A stretch of 64,000 nt of DNA from NCBI GenBank assembly GCA_902805475.1, contig CADCSX010000001.1, positions 2,480,001-2,544,000 of the forward strand, in the 5' to 3' direction. Below, one piece after another: positions 1-9,938 of this stretch. Numbering within the stretch: the stretch's first letter is position 1; the number at the start of each line of letters is the position of its first letter. The notes below the pieces were generated by a model. That model ran no database searches, was not told the DNA's origin, and saw only the letters and a program-made list of their open reading frames with translations. The stretch comes from Entonaema liquescens. Lineage: Eukaryota; Ascomycota; Sordariomycetes; Xylariales; Xylariaceae. The position numbers and the translations under genes were made by a program.

Positions 1-769
1 GTATTGTAAAATGTAAGAAAATAAGAGAAAAGTGACTACCTACCTAACTAGTGACTCTTACATGTGATTGTTTGTTTACTATGAATGTTTACGATCTAGT
101 TAGTCTCCAATGAATAGGGCAATGAATAGGGGTTGAAATATTTTCGTTGAAATAAGCTCGCCAAGCCATATCGAGTCAAATCGAGTCGACTCTAACACCA
201 AATCGTATCATTGTCATGCTCTGCAGACTGATCGTACGCACCATCAATACGTTTTACCAATTATCTACGAGCCAACGGCTCATATGTAATTGCAAAATTG
301 GTGTAGTTTCGGTAGCGGTGTAAGGCCTGCGAATCCGATATTCTTAATTGGTAATGGATTTGGACAACGGGCCAATCTACGACATTTTACGGGCCAATCT
401 TTGTAAGTCTTGTTGAATTTTTACGTGTAGCATTTATTCAATTAAGCAGCATTCTACACGTGTACAGTGAAATTATGAGATTAACTTATAGCACGAATGC
501 GAATACGAAGTACCTTTGTACCTACGCGTTAGCTTAAAATGGGGGGGGTGCATGGGCCGATGCTTGAACCCCCTTCTTCCCCTATCGATTGGCCAATCTC
601 TTGCCATCTTTTACCAAAAAAAGGGTCTGTACCTTGATTCTCAATTTTTGTATTTATTAATCTCCCTCCTATGTTCCCTATCTGAGATTCGTTCCAGCTT
701 CACACAGTCTTATAAGCTGGGAGTGCAGTCGACAGAGAGAGAGAGCGCCAGTCGTGCACGTTTTTAACA
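1..769. other. Intergenic, upstream of CYP51
   Basis: No gene is supported here. The stretch is the 5' flank of the sterol demethylase gene. It has a G-run near 540-548, a TATA-like TTATAA near 709-714 about 60 bp before the start codon, and a 71-codon upstream ORF (552-767) described separately. The first 500 bases show only short AT-rich sequence without a coherent frame. Confidence 0.6.
552..767 (+). other. Candidate uORF ahead of CYP51
   Basis: An ATG at 552 opens 71 codons that end with TAA at 765-767, two bases before the CYP51 ATG at 770. The peptide has no recognised domain. If the mRNA starts upstream of 552, ribosomes would have to reinitiate or scan past this ATG to make the enzyme. 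If transcription starts near the TATA-like element at about 709, the uORF is not in the transcript. Both are inference; the ORF and its spacing are seen directly. Confidence 0.3.
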
Positions 770-2463
770 ATGGGGCTTATAGAAGATATTCGGGAACCTG
801 TGTCCCAGTACATGTCGCAACTTTCGACACCGTCGCAAGTTGGCGTTATCGTCGTCGCTATTCTGTTCGCCTCTGTTTTCTTCAATGTACTGCAACAAAT
901 ACTCTTCAGAAATCCTAATGAGCCCCCGGTTGTTTTCCACTGGTTTCCCTTAGTTGGGAGTACCATTACCTATGGCATGGACCCTCCCCGATTTTTCAAG
1001 GAAAACCGGGCTAAGGTACGTTTCTTCTACCCTTGGATACAACCACGAGTCAGTTGGCATACTAACAGATATGATAGTACGGTGACATCTTTACCTTCGT
1101 TCTCCTCGGAAAGAAGACAACCGTCTACCTTGGTCCCGCCGGAAACGACTTCATCCTGAATGGAAAGGTTAAGGATGTTTGTGCCGAAGATATCTACACC
1201 GTTCTTACTACTCCCGTCTTTGGAAAAGATGTCGTCTACGACTGCCCCAACTCCAAGCTCATGGAGCAGAAGAAGGTAAAATACCGAAATCTTCTATACT
1301 AGCTGGTAGTTTTACTAACGCGAGGGGAATAGTTCATGAAAATCGCTCTTACCACTGCCGCCTTCCAGTCATACGTCCCAATCATTGCCGACGAGGTAAC
1401 AAGCTACATCAAGCGATGCCCTGACTTCAAGGGTAAATCAGGCGTAGTCAACATCCCCAAGAATATGGCCGAGATCACCATCTTCACCGCTTCGCACTCT
1501 CTCCAAGGAAGCGAGATCCGAAATAAGTTCGACGAGTCACTGGCTTCTCTATACCACGATTTGGATATGGGATTCACCCCGATCAACTTCATGCTTCACT
1601 GGGCTCCCTTACCCTGGAACAAGCGACGTGACCACGCGCAGAGGACCATCTCGAAAATCTACATGGACACCATCAAGGAACGCAGGACCGCCGGCAAGAG
1701 TGACGCGCAGGATATGATGTGGCACTTAATGAACTCGACCTACAAAGATGGTAGACCTGTTCCCGACCACGAAATCGCACACATGTTGATTGCACTGCTC
1801 ATGGCTGGTCAGCACTCTTCGTCTTCGACTAGCTCTTGGATGATGCTGCGTCTCGCCTCGCGCCCGGATATCATGGAAGCTTTGTACCACGAACAAGTCG
1901 AGGCTCTTGGTGCTGATCTGCCGCCGCTAACCTACGAGGATCTCGCGAAACTCCCTCTGAACCAGGCAATTGTCAAGGAGACGCTAAGGCTTCACGCTCC
2001 TATCCACTCTATCATGCGCGCCGTAAAGTCTCCTATGCCAGTCCCCGGAACCAAATATGTCATCCCTACCAGCCATACTCTGCTTTCCGCCGGTGGTGTG
2101 TCAGCTACAGACCCTACTTACTTCCCCGACCCGGACCGATGGGAGCCTACACGCTGGAGCAAGGACTCGCCTCTTTCGCCGAGGATTCGCAGCGAGGTTG
2201 ACGATGAGAAGGTAGACTACGGATACGGACTTGTCAGCAAGGGTGCCAACTCACCCTACCTCCCATTCGGTGCTGGAAGGCATCGTTGTATCGGCGAGCA
2301 GTTTGCCAACGTCCAGCTACAGACGATCACGGCCATGATTGTTCGCGAGTTCAAGTTCAGAAACGTTGACGGCAGCGACAAGATTATTGGAACTGACTAC
2401 GCTTCATTATTCTCGCGGCCAATCGAGCCGGCTAATATTTTTTGGGAGAAGCGAGATGCTTAG
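770..2463 (+). CDS. cyp51B: Lanosterol/eburicol 14-alpha-demethylase, CYP51B type
   Basis: Cytochrome P450 that removes the 14-alpha methyl group from eburicol/lanosterol in ergosterol synthesis; it sits in the ER membrane and is the target of azole fungicides. Three exons (770-1015, 1078-1275, 1333-2463) join in phase to give 524 aa, the usual CYP51 length; both introns (62 and 57 nt) have GT/AG borders. Visible parts: an N-terminal membrane anchor at about residues 23-45, the B-C region VVYDCPN with Tyr136, the I-helix AGQHSSSS at 306-313, the ExxR pair E364/R367, and the heme-binding FGAGRHRCIG at 460-469 with Cys467. The N-terminus and the C-terminal ASLFSRP stretch fit the B paralogue better than CYP51A, from memory of the family. 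A uORF ends 2 nt before the start. Family assignment is very secure; the paralogue letter is less so. Confidence 0.95.
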
Positions 2464-3382
2464 ATGAAAAGCTTCTTGAGAATTGGGGAGCGGGAAGTGC
2501 GTTATACTAAATACCCTTGAGTACCTAGAGTCCTGTACGTATAGTATTTGGACTTGGATGATGACCACGATTCGAGAATAGCCCAAGGAGGGCACGAGAT
2601 GAAGAAAGACAACTAAATACCTAGTTAGAATAATAGTAATAACCGAATATGAGTATAATGCACTCTTTATGAACATGTGAACATGTGAACTCGTGTGTAA
2701 TAATTTATTAATTTGAACCGTCCTTTGTCATATTACTGTAATACCATGGTAGACATTCTTCAACATCTCATCCTGAAGCAAGGGAGTGTAGGTACTGGAT
2801 TTGGGAAAGCATAGCCGGTACCTGAAAACCCGCCCTCACGGAACCAAAAGCTTGTCTTACATGTACCCCCCTTCCTCCCCGCATATCGCATGACGCAGCT
2901 AGCCTGAAGCTCGAGCATCACAACAGTGTGTGTTGTGTGTGTTGGAGATGAGTTCCAGACATTAGCCAATTTGCAACTCAAAAGTAACATGTAATAATCC
3001 GTTGGGATATACGTTGAGCGCATGGCGTAACTTATTTGTAACTGGAAATATTATTATTTTCCTGCGCTTTTCCGCATCATTTCCAGGTCTTGTTCGAATT
3101 ATGTATGTACCAGATCGAAACATGCCGGCCCCTTGAAACTATTACTTTACCTTTATCCTTTTCTACCTGTGCTTCAACTATTGAAACATACAACAACAAT
3201 AACAACAACAGTAACAACAACATTCTCATATAAACATCGAGTATCTCCCTTACTATATAACTACCCGCTTGTCTGGGACGGGGAGAAATGAAATAGTCTA
3301 GTTACGTGGACTTACCGCACGTTTAGCTTTTTTGTTTTGCGGGAATATCAACTACTACGTACCTACCTACCTAACACCCATC
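2464..3382. other. Intergenic CYP51B to DUF3074 gene
   Basis: No gene is supported. The stretch holds the 3' flank of CYP51B and the 5' flank of the next gene, including a CAA/AACAAC-rich tract at about 3189-3222 and a short run of CCTA units at about 3358-3372 just before the next start codon. Confidence 0.55.
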
Positions 3383-4402
3383 ATGGCGGAAACAACCGGC
3401 CCAGGCCCAGGCCCAGGCCCAGGCCCGCTCGTCCGTCTATGGGGCCTCCGCGCCGAACAACTCCCCTCCCGAACCGCGTCGCCCGACGAGCTGGCGCCTC
3501 TCCTATTCGCCATCCTGCAAGAAGCCGTGCCGTTCATCGACTCTGCGGCGCCCAAGGAGAACAGCAGTAACAACAACGGGGCGCCGGACCCGAAGCTCTG
3601 GAAACGCAAGGGATCCCACGCGCACCCGGACTCGGCGGCTAGGATCGAGGTCCTGGAACGCGTGGTGCCGGCTGCGGAGCTAGAGAAGGTCGTTGAGGAG
3701 AAAGGAAATGGCAATGGTAATGGGATTGGGATTGGGATTGGGATTGGGATTGGCAAGGTTAGGCCGGAGACTTGGTGTTGTCGCCGCAGCGTGCACGCCG
3801 ACAGGCCGGAGAAGGGCACCGCGTCGTGGGCGGAGTTCGCACACGCGTTTCGCGACGAGCACGCGGCGTCGGAGCGCGCGTTCACGCCGGCGTGTCTGGA
3901 CGCGCATCGGGCTTTAGCGTGGGATTGCGGGGGTGCGGAGGCTGTGGAGGGGGGAAATGCGTGGGGACGGTTCGGCTTGGTTGTGGTGGAGATGCGCCAT
4001 CGCATCGGGAGGCCGGTGCTTAAGGACCGGACGTTTCCCGTGCTGCAGATGACGGCGACGGCTATGATAGAGGATGAGGAAGAAGGGGAGGAGTTTGTCG
4101 TGGTGAGTATCCCGGTGCCGGACTTCGGGACGGCGGAGGAGAGTAAGTTGGCGAGGGAAAAGGGCGCGCAGGTCGCGAGGTATGTTAGTGTGGAGAGGAT
4201 CCGGAGGGTGAAGGGTGAGGATGGAGATGGGGAGGGGGGAGGAAAGGTGGAATGGGTTATGGCGACGGCGAGTGATGCGGGAGGTGTGCTGCCGGCTTGG
4301 GTACAGAATGTGGCGGCGCCGGGAGTCATTTGGAAGGACGTGCCGTTGTTTTTGGGGTGGATTGCTAGGGAGAGAGAAAGGACAGGGGAAAGGACAGGGT
4401 GA
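3383..4402 (+). CDS. DUF3074-domain protein with GP and GI dipeptide repeats
   Basis: Intronless ORF of 339 aa from the ATG at 3383 (context ATCATGG). In-frame sequence runs further upstream to 3332 but without an ATG. I recognise the fungal DUF3074 family (START/Bet v1-like fold, function unknown) from the WCCRRSVH segment, the following TASW.EF...E...TP..DAHRALAWD pattern and the C-terminal LPAWVQ...G.IWKDVPLFLGW stretch. Two hexanucleotide repeats are coding: alternating Gly-Pro near residues 6-14 and alternating Gly-Ile around residues 114-123. Codon use is strongly G-rich, with long purine runs after about 4070. An antisense frame is also open, as expected from this composition. It probably binds a lipid-like ligand if the fold holds; that is inference. 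Confidence 0.7.
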   Translation: MAETTGPGPGPGPGPLVRLWGLRAEQLPSRTASPDELAPLLFAILQEAVPFIDSAAPKENSSNNNGAPDPKLWKRKGSHAHPDSAARIEVLERVVPAAELEKVVEEKGNGNGNGIGIGIGIGIGKVRPETWCCRRSVHADRPEKGTASWAEFAHAFRDEHAASERAFTPACLDAHRALAWDCGGAEAVEGGNAWGRFGLVVVEMRHRIGRPVLKDRTFPVLQMTATAMIEDEEEGEEFVVVSIPVPDFGTAEESKLAREKGAQVARYVSVERIRRVKGEDGDGEGGGKVEWVMATASDAGGVLPAWVQNVAAPGVIWKDVPLFLGWIARERERTGERTG

Positions 4403-5024
4403 AAATGAGACGGTCTCGGAGGGAGTGAGTAATGCTGAGGCCTCGACCGGAGTAGAGGTGAATCAGACGGCGAAGATATCGGAGAGTGGTGAAGCTTAGT
4501 CTAATAGGATCTGGAAGAGTAGGGATGATGGTGCAAGAGGTAGGATGTATGACATAGTAACTTGTATTATTTGATACCAAGGCATCGAGGATTATATTAT
4601 TATGAAAGTATTTTATAGTTTTAAGGGAAATCAGCTTGTGAAGAGAAGAATACCTACCTATGGACCTGTCTGTTCGTTATTCTTTGACACCGGTATACTT
4701 ATAACTAATAGCCATTCCTTTCGGCTTGTCGAGGTAGTTGATGTTAAAGCTCAAGACATGATACAGTCCACAGTAACTCGAGAGAGATCCGAATTTGTTA
4801 TAATACCTATTCAGGTTCAACCCCCTAGCCCGTAATACACACTAAGATATATATATATATATGTATGTATATAGGACTATGTAAGGTACTCAGTCTGATA
4901 TAAGATAAGGTATAATCAAGTTGTGGGTACTAATGTACTACTTCGTACTTACTACCCTATACATAGAACCACCCCGCCATATAATGTATCTTATCGATAA
5001 CGCTATCTGACAGCACGCAGAGAA
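4403..5024. other. Intergenic DUF3074 gene to valyl-tRNA synthetase
   Basis: No gene is supported. It holds the 3' flank of the DUF3074 gene, an (AT)n run at about 4847-4872 and AT-rich sequence leading into the synthetase promoter. A 77-codon open frame at 4602-4835 has no recognisable content. Confidence 0.5.
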
Positions 5025-5269
5025 ATGCGGCAGTTACCCCTCCGTAAATCGTACCTGTTCGTTTTAGTGAGTCAAAAGTCAAAAGTAGTGTGAGTCAAGA
5101 AATTTTCGAGAAAGGGAAAGCCAATTTGTATATTAGCCAACCCCAATGCTACGAATACTTTCCCCCTAATTCTCCAATAAACACCGTCAAGTTGTCTAGG
5201 TTATTTCTTAGGGCACTCTGGGTGCGCAGGCCGCCGTACAGATCAACTTTTCACTTCACTCGCGCCACA
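5025..5269 (+). promoter_or_regulatory. Candidate alternative 5' exon giving a mitochondrial presequence
   Basis: An upstream ATG at 5025 opens a short frame that reaches a consensus donor GTGAGT at 5090. A good acceptor (TTATTTCTTAG, ending 5211) and a CTAAT branch-like site near 5166 define a 122 nt intron. Splicing joins the phases exactly and leads in frame into the ATG at 5270. The added residues are rich in Arg and hydrophobic residues and have no acidic residue (for example MRQLPLRKSYLFVL, then ALWVRRPPYRSTFHFTRAT). This resembles a mitochondrial targeting peptide. Fungal valyl-tRNA synthetases are known to supply both cytosol and mitochondria from one gene (yeast VAS1, Neurospora cyt-20). 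The unspliced frame could also start at the near-cognate TTG at 5192. Structure seen in sequence; use is inference. Confidence 0.5.
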
Positions 5270-8200
5270 ATGGCTACAAATTCTGCCCGTGGTAATCCTA
5301 TTGATGCATCTGAAGGCCCAAGCAAGGTCGGCGAAGGCCCTCCGCCTCCCGTCGCCGCCGATACCAAAGGTGCCGTAAAAGAAGCTGCGGGACAGTCGGA
5401 CGGTGCCGGTGTGCATGCCTCGGGTCAAGATGCCGGAGCTGCTTCGACGCAAGGCAAACCCGAACCTAAGGTCAAGACCGAGAAGGAGCTAGAAAAGGAG
5501 AGGAAGAAGGCTGAGAAGGCTGCTAAGTTTGAGCAGAAGAAGGCCAAAGCTGCCGCCCAAGCTGCTCCCGCTGCGAACGCCAAGGCAAAGGAAAAGAAGG
5601 CTAAAGCTCCGAAGACAGAAGAAGAGCCTCTTCCCCCTTACGTCGAAGAAACTCCCGCTGGCGAGAAGAAGCGACTTAGATCCCTCGACGACCCTCAACT
5701 GAAGGCTTACAACCCGGTCGCTGTCGAGAGTGCCTGGTATGAATGGTGGGAGAAGTCGGGTTTTTCAAGCCCGAATTTACTCCGGATGGCAAGGTCAAGG
5801 AGGAAGGGTCCTTCGTTATCGTTATACCACCCCTAACGTGACGGGAGCCCTACATATGGGACACGCCTTGGGTAACTCTCTTCAAGATGTTATGATCAGG
5901 TGGAACCGTATGCACGGGAAGACAACCCTATGGCTCCCGGGTTGTGACCATGCTGGTATCAGCACCCAGAGTGTCGTGGAAAACATGTTCGTGACATTGC
6001 CATGGCAATCCCCATAGATATGTATATACTAACTATTATTCAGGTTATGGAGGCGGCAAGGCAAGACCCGACATGACCTAGGCAGGAAAAAGTTTGTGGA
6101 AACCGTCTGGGAGTGGAAGAGGATTACCACAAGCGAATCAACAATGCGCAACGCAAGATGGGTGGATCTACCGATTGGAGCAGGGAGGCATTCACTATGG
6201 ATAAGAACCTAAGTGCGGCTGTGACGGAGAGTTTCGTCAAGCTTCACGAGGAGGGAACAATCTACCGCGCGAACCGTCTTGTCAACTGGTGTACCCAACT
6301 TAACACGGCGCTCTCCAACTTGGAGGTCGACAACAAGGAGTTGACTGGGCGAACTCTCCTCGAAGTACCTGGATACGATAAGAAGGTTGAGTTTGGAATT
6401 ATTGTACACTTTAAGTACCCTATTGAAGGTACCAACGAGACGATCGAGGTTGCTACGACACGTCCCGAGACGTTGTTGGGTGACACAGGTATTGCCGTCC
6501 ACCCCGAAGACGAACGGTATAAACACCTCGTCGGCAAGAAAGCAGTCCACCCCTTTATCGAGGGCCGTTTGATGCCAATTGTAGCCGATGACTACGTTGA
6601 CAAGGAATTCGGTACCGGTGCTGTCAAGATTACCCCAGCCCACGACCCGAACGATTTTGCGCTAGGCCAGAGACACAATCTCGAGTTCATTAACATATTG
6701 ACAGACGATGGATTTATGAACGAGAATGCCGGTCCGTACAAGGGCCAGAAGCGATTTGATGTAAGGTATGCTATCCAAGATGCTCTTAAGGAGCGCGGAT
6801 TATACGTGGATAAGAAGGACAACCCGATGAAGGTACCCGTATGCTCGAAGTCTAAGGATGTCATCGAGCCCATCATGAAGCCCCAATGGTGGATGAAGAT
6901 GAAGGACATGGCCGCCGAAGCGATTAAAGTGGTGAAAGATGGCCAGATCAAGATTAAACCCGAGACGGCTGAAAACAGCTACTACAGATGGATGGAGAAC
7001 GTCAATGATTGGTGTCTTTCGCGTCAACTATGGTGGGGTCACCAGTGTCCAGTCTACTTTGCCAACATTGAGGGCGAGCAAGGTGACCGGGCGGACGGCA
7101 AGTTGTGGTTCTCAGGGCGGACAGAGGAAGAAGCGCAAGCGAAGGCAGAGAAAGCTCTCCCAGGAAAGAAGTTCACCTTGGAGCGCGACGAAGATGTGCT
7201 CGACACATGGTTCTCTTCCGGACAATGGCCCTACTCAACACTTGGATGGCCGAACAAGACCCACGACTTGGAGACACTTTTCCCGACTAGCATCCTCGAG
7301 ACTGGATGGGATATCTTGTTCTTCTGGATCGCAAGAATGATCATGCTTAGTCTTAAGATGGTCGGCGAGATTCCCTTCCGCGAGGTTTACTGCCACTCGC
7401 TTGTGCGAGACTCGGACGGAAGAAAAATGTCTAAATCTTTAGGTAACGTCATAGATCCTCTCGATGTTATCAAGGGAATTCCATTGGAAGAACTACATGA
7501 TAAGCTGGCAATGGGAAATCTCCATCCTAGCGAAGTTGAAAAGGCCAAGAAATACCAGAAGGCCGCTTTCCCTGACGGTATACCGCAGTGCGGAGCCGAC
7601 GCACTTCGATTTTGCATGGTCAATTACACGACTGGAGGAGGAGACATCAACTTTGATATCAAGGTGATGCATGGTTACAGGAAATTCTGTAACAAGATTT
7701 ACCAGGCCACGAAGTTCGTTCTTGGAAAGCTAGATAAAGACTTCGTTCCCGAGAAGACCGGAAAGCCTACCGGCAAGGAATCCCTTGCAGAGAAGTGGAT
7801 CTTGCATAAGATGAATGCCGCCGCAAAGGAGATAAACGAATCTATTGCGAACCGGGAGTTCAACAGATCGACTGCAACGGTGTACCAATACTGGTACAAC
7901 CAACTTTGTGATGTGTACATAGAGAACTCGAAATCTCTCATTCAAGACGGCACAGAGGAGGAGAAGCGCTCGGCCGTCAACACCTTATACACTGCGCTGG
8001 ACAACGCGCTGAAGTTAATCCACCCCTTTATGCCTTTCCTTACAGAAGAACTATGGCAACGCCTCCCGCGCCGACCTGGCGACGAAACGCAATCCATCAT
8101 GCTTGCCCGTTATCCTGTATACGACCCAGAGCTAGATAACCCTGCAGCCGAGGCTGCCTACGAACTCGTCTTGGGTTGCTCCAAGGGTATCCGGTCATTA

Positions 8201-8698
8201 ATGGCCGAATACGCCCTTAAGGACGAAGCTAAAGGTAACTCATTTGAACTAATCAAGCCCCTTAACTTTACGCTAACGCGAATATCTACAGTTTTCGTAC
8301 AAACCTACGACGAAACGGCAAACAAGACCGCCGTGGAGCAGGTCCAATCCATCAAATCTCTCAGCGGCAAAGGCGTGACCGGAATAGAGGTGATCTCGGG
8401 ATCGGACTCTCGTCCGGCTGGATGCGTGGCATTCCCCGTGTCAAGCGCGGCAGCTGTGTTCTTGCACGTCAAGGGACGTGTAGATATTGACAACGAGATC
8501 TCCAAGGCTAATAAGAAGCTCGACAAGACGCGTGCCGCTATCTCTAAACAGCAGAAACTCCTCGCCGACCCGGGATACCAGCAGAAGGTTGCGGCTGCCC
8601 TCCAAGACGCAGATAAGAAGAAGCTGGCTGATCTAGAGTCAGAGGCCAAGGGCTTCGAGGGTACGATTAAGCAGTTTGAGGGGTTGAAGCTGGAGTAA
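5270..8698 (+). CDS. Valyl-tRNA synthetase (three frame breaks in this sequence)
   Basis: Class I synthetase that attaches valine to tRNA-Val; one gene probably serves both cytosol and mitochondria. The start at 5270 (CACAATGG) opens a Lys/Ala/Glu-rich eukaryotic N-terminal extension, then the catalytic core with HMGH (signature HIGH) near 5860, the editing region, KMSKS near 7426, an anticodon-binding domain and a C-terminal coiled coil. Introns: 5987-6043 (splits the Met codon) and 8235-8291 (57 nt, open in frame). The conserved reading frame breaks three times by one missing base each: in the T5 run at 5761-5765, the C4 run at 5830-5833 and near 6117-6122. The three losses together restore the original frame, and the 2.6 kb after them is intact. 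With the breaks allowed for, the product is about 1105 aa. Consensus error is the likeliest cause for an essential gene; true decay is the alternative. Confidence 0.9.
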
Positions 8699-9938
8699 GA
8701 TAAGTGCGTGAGTTACCTAAGGGAGACTGTTTGAGGAGTGTTGTCCACGGGAAGGAATGCATTAGTTGAAAATTATGCTGCGGATCTGTAGCGATAGATA
8801 TATGGAAGACAGAAGCAAAAAGAAATTTCAATGAAGTGGTTGTGGTCTTCGTGATGGTAGCATCGCTTGTTATTATGGAGAGTTGAATAGAACGTCAAGT
8901 GAACTAGCGTAGGGAGTCAATACTGTGTAAGCCTAGTTTATAGGTTTAATGGTATATACCTATATACTACCTTCCTGGACTTGTTCTGTTGCTACATTAT
9001 AGTTGCTCTATTCTACCTACCATACACGGCATAGTAAGTAGCGCATGATGGCATTCATGGTCTAAGGCCAGGCTAGTTTAGTCGCCCCCATACTTAGGAC
9101 TTACGGCGCATAAAGGTTCTAGAGCAGTTACCAGCAATGGCCGAGATCGGCCCTGTGAGTACCTAGTCTTTCTAGAAAGGGGCGTGGTTCTAGACTGGCT
9201 AGAAGAAGGCCAGGTAGTTCATCTGGAGGTTTGTTCATAAATCTGTATAAATAATAACTGGAGTCAAGAAGTAGTTGGGATGGATGTAAAATAGAGATAA
9301 TTTATCGAAGTTGAAAAGTACGCAGGCGGTACGTGTCGTGACATAACTGCTATCCTAGTTCAACTAGGTGGAGTTATAATAGTAGAAGGGTACATGTGTA
9401 AAAAGCAATCATTGATGTGCTCGCCTCCCCATCCCAACACCGAATACTAGTAGGCAATTACCTATTACACAAGAGAACCATCACGAAAGGCATATATAAT
9501 TCGTTCGTGATAAAGTGTTTCAAGAATATTCATTGGTAGTTGGCAGTGTTGGTATATGTACCTAGTAGGTCTAACTTGACCTAACCCCCATCTCAACACA
9601 TCGCCTTCATCCATCTCTCTCAACGCAAATCATCGCAAATATATTTCCCTACACCTTTTCAAGGGGTAGAAGTAACGCCTAGACGCCATGCCTTCTCGAG
9701 CGAAAACAAAATTCCATTCCTTTCCTTCCACCCTCCGGAAGTGTTTTTGGTTCTTCGTCCGAACGAAAAAAAAGAAACGGAAGAAAAATACACATAGAAT
9801 AGAAAAGAGAAAAACTGATGGGTATTATGTAATAACACACGCGCATTTTTATGTCAAATAGTGTAATGTAACAATAGTCGACGATGACGGGGCCTCCGGG
9901 GTTTAGTACAATGGAGGTAATGAAGTAAACAGAGAGGC
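8699..9938. other. Intergenic between convergent genes
   Basis: Holds the 3' flanks of the valyl-tRNA synthetase (+) and the ammonium transporter (-). No coding frame stands out. An A-rich stretch lies at about 9764-9790, and TACCTA-type motifs are scattered through it. Confidence 0.5.

Noticed and set aside
3367..4329. 320-codon open frame antisense to the DUF3074 gene
   Set aside because: Produced by the G-rich, stop-poor composition of the sense gene. The product is low-complexity Pro/Ser and has no family resemblance, while the sense frame has.
6209..6951. Antisense open frames of 91-144 codons inside the valyl-tRNA synthetase gene
   Set aside because: They overlap a clearly conserved catalytic domain on the other strand and have no recognisable product.
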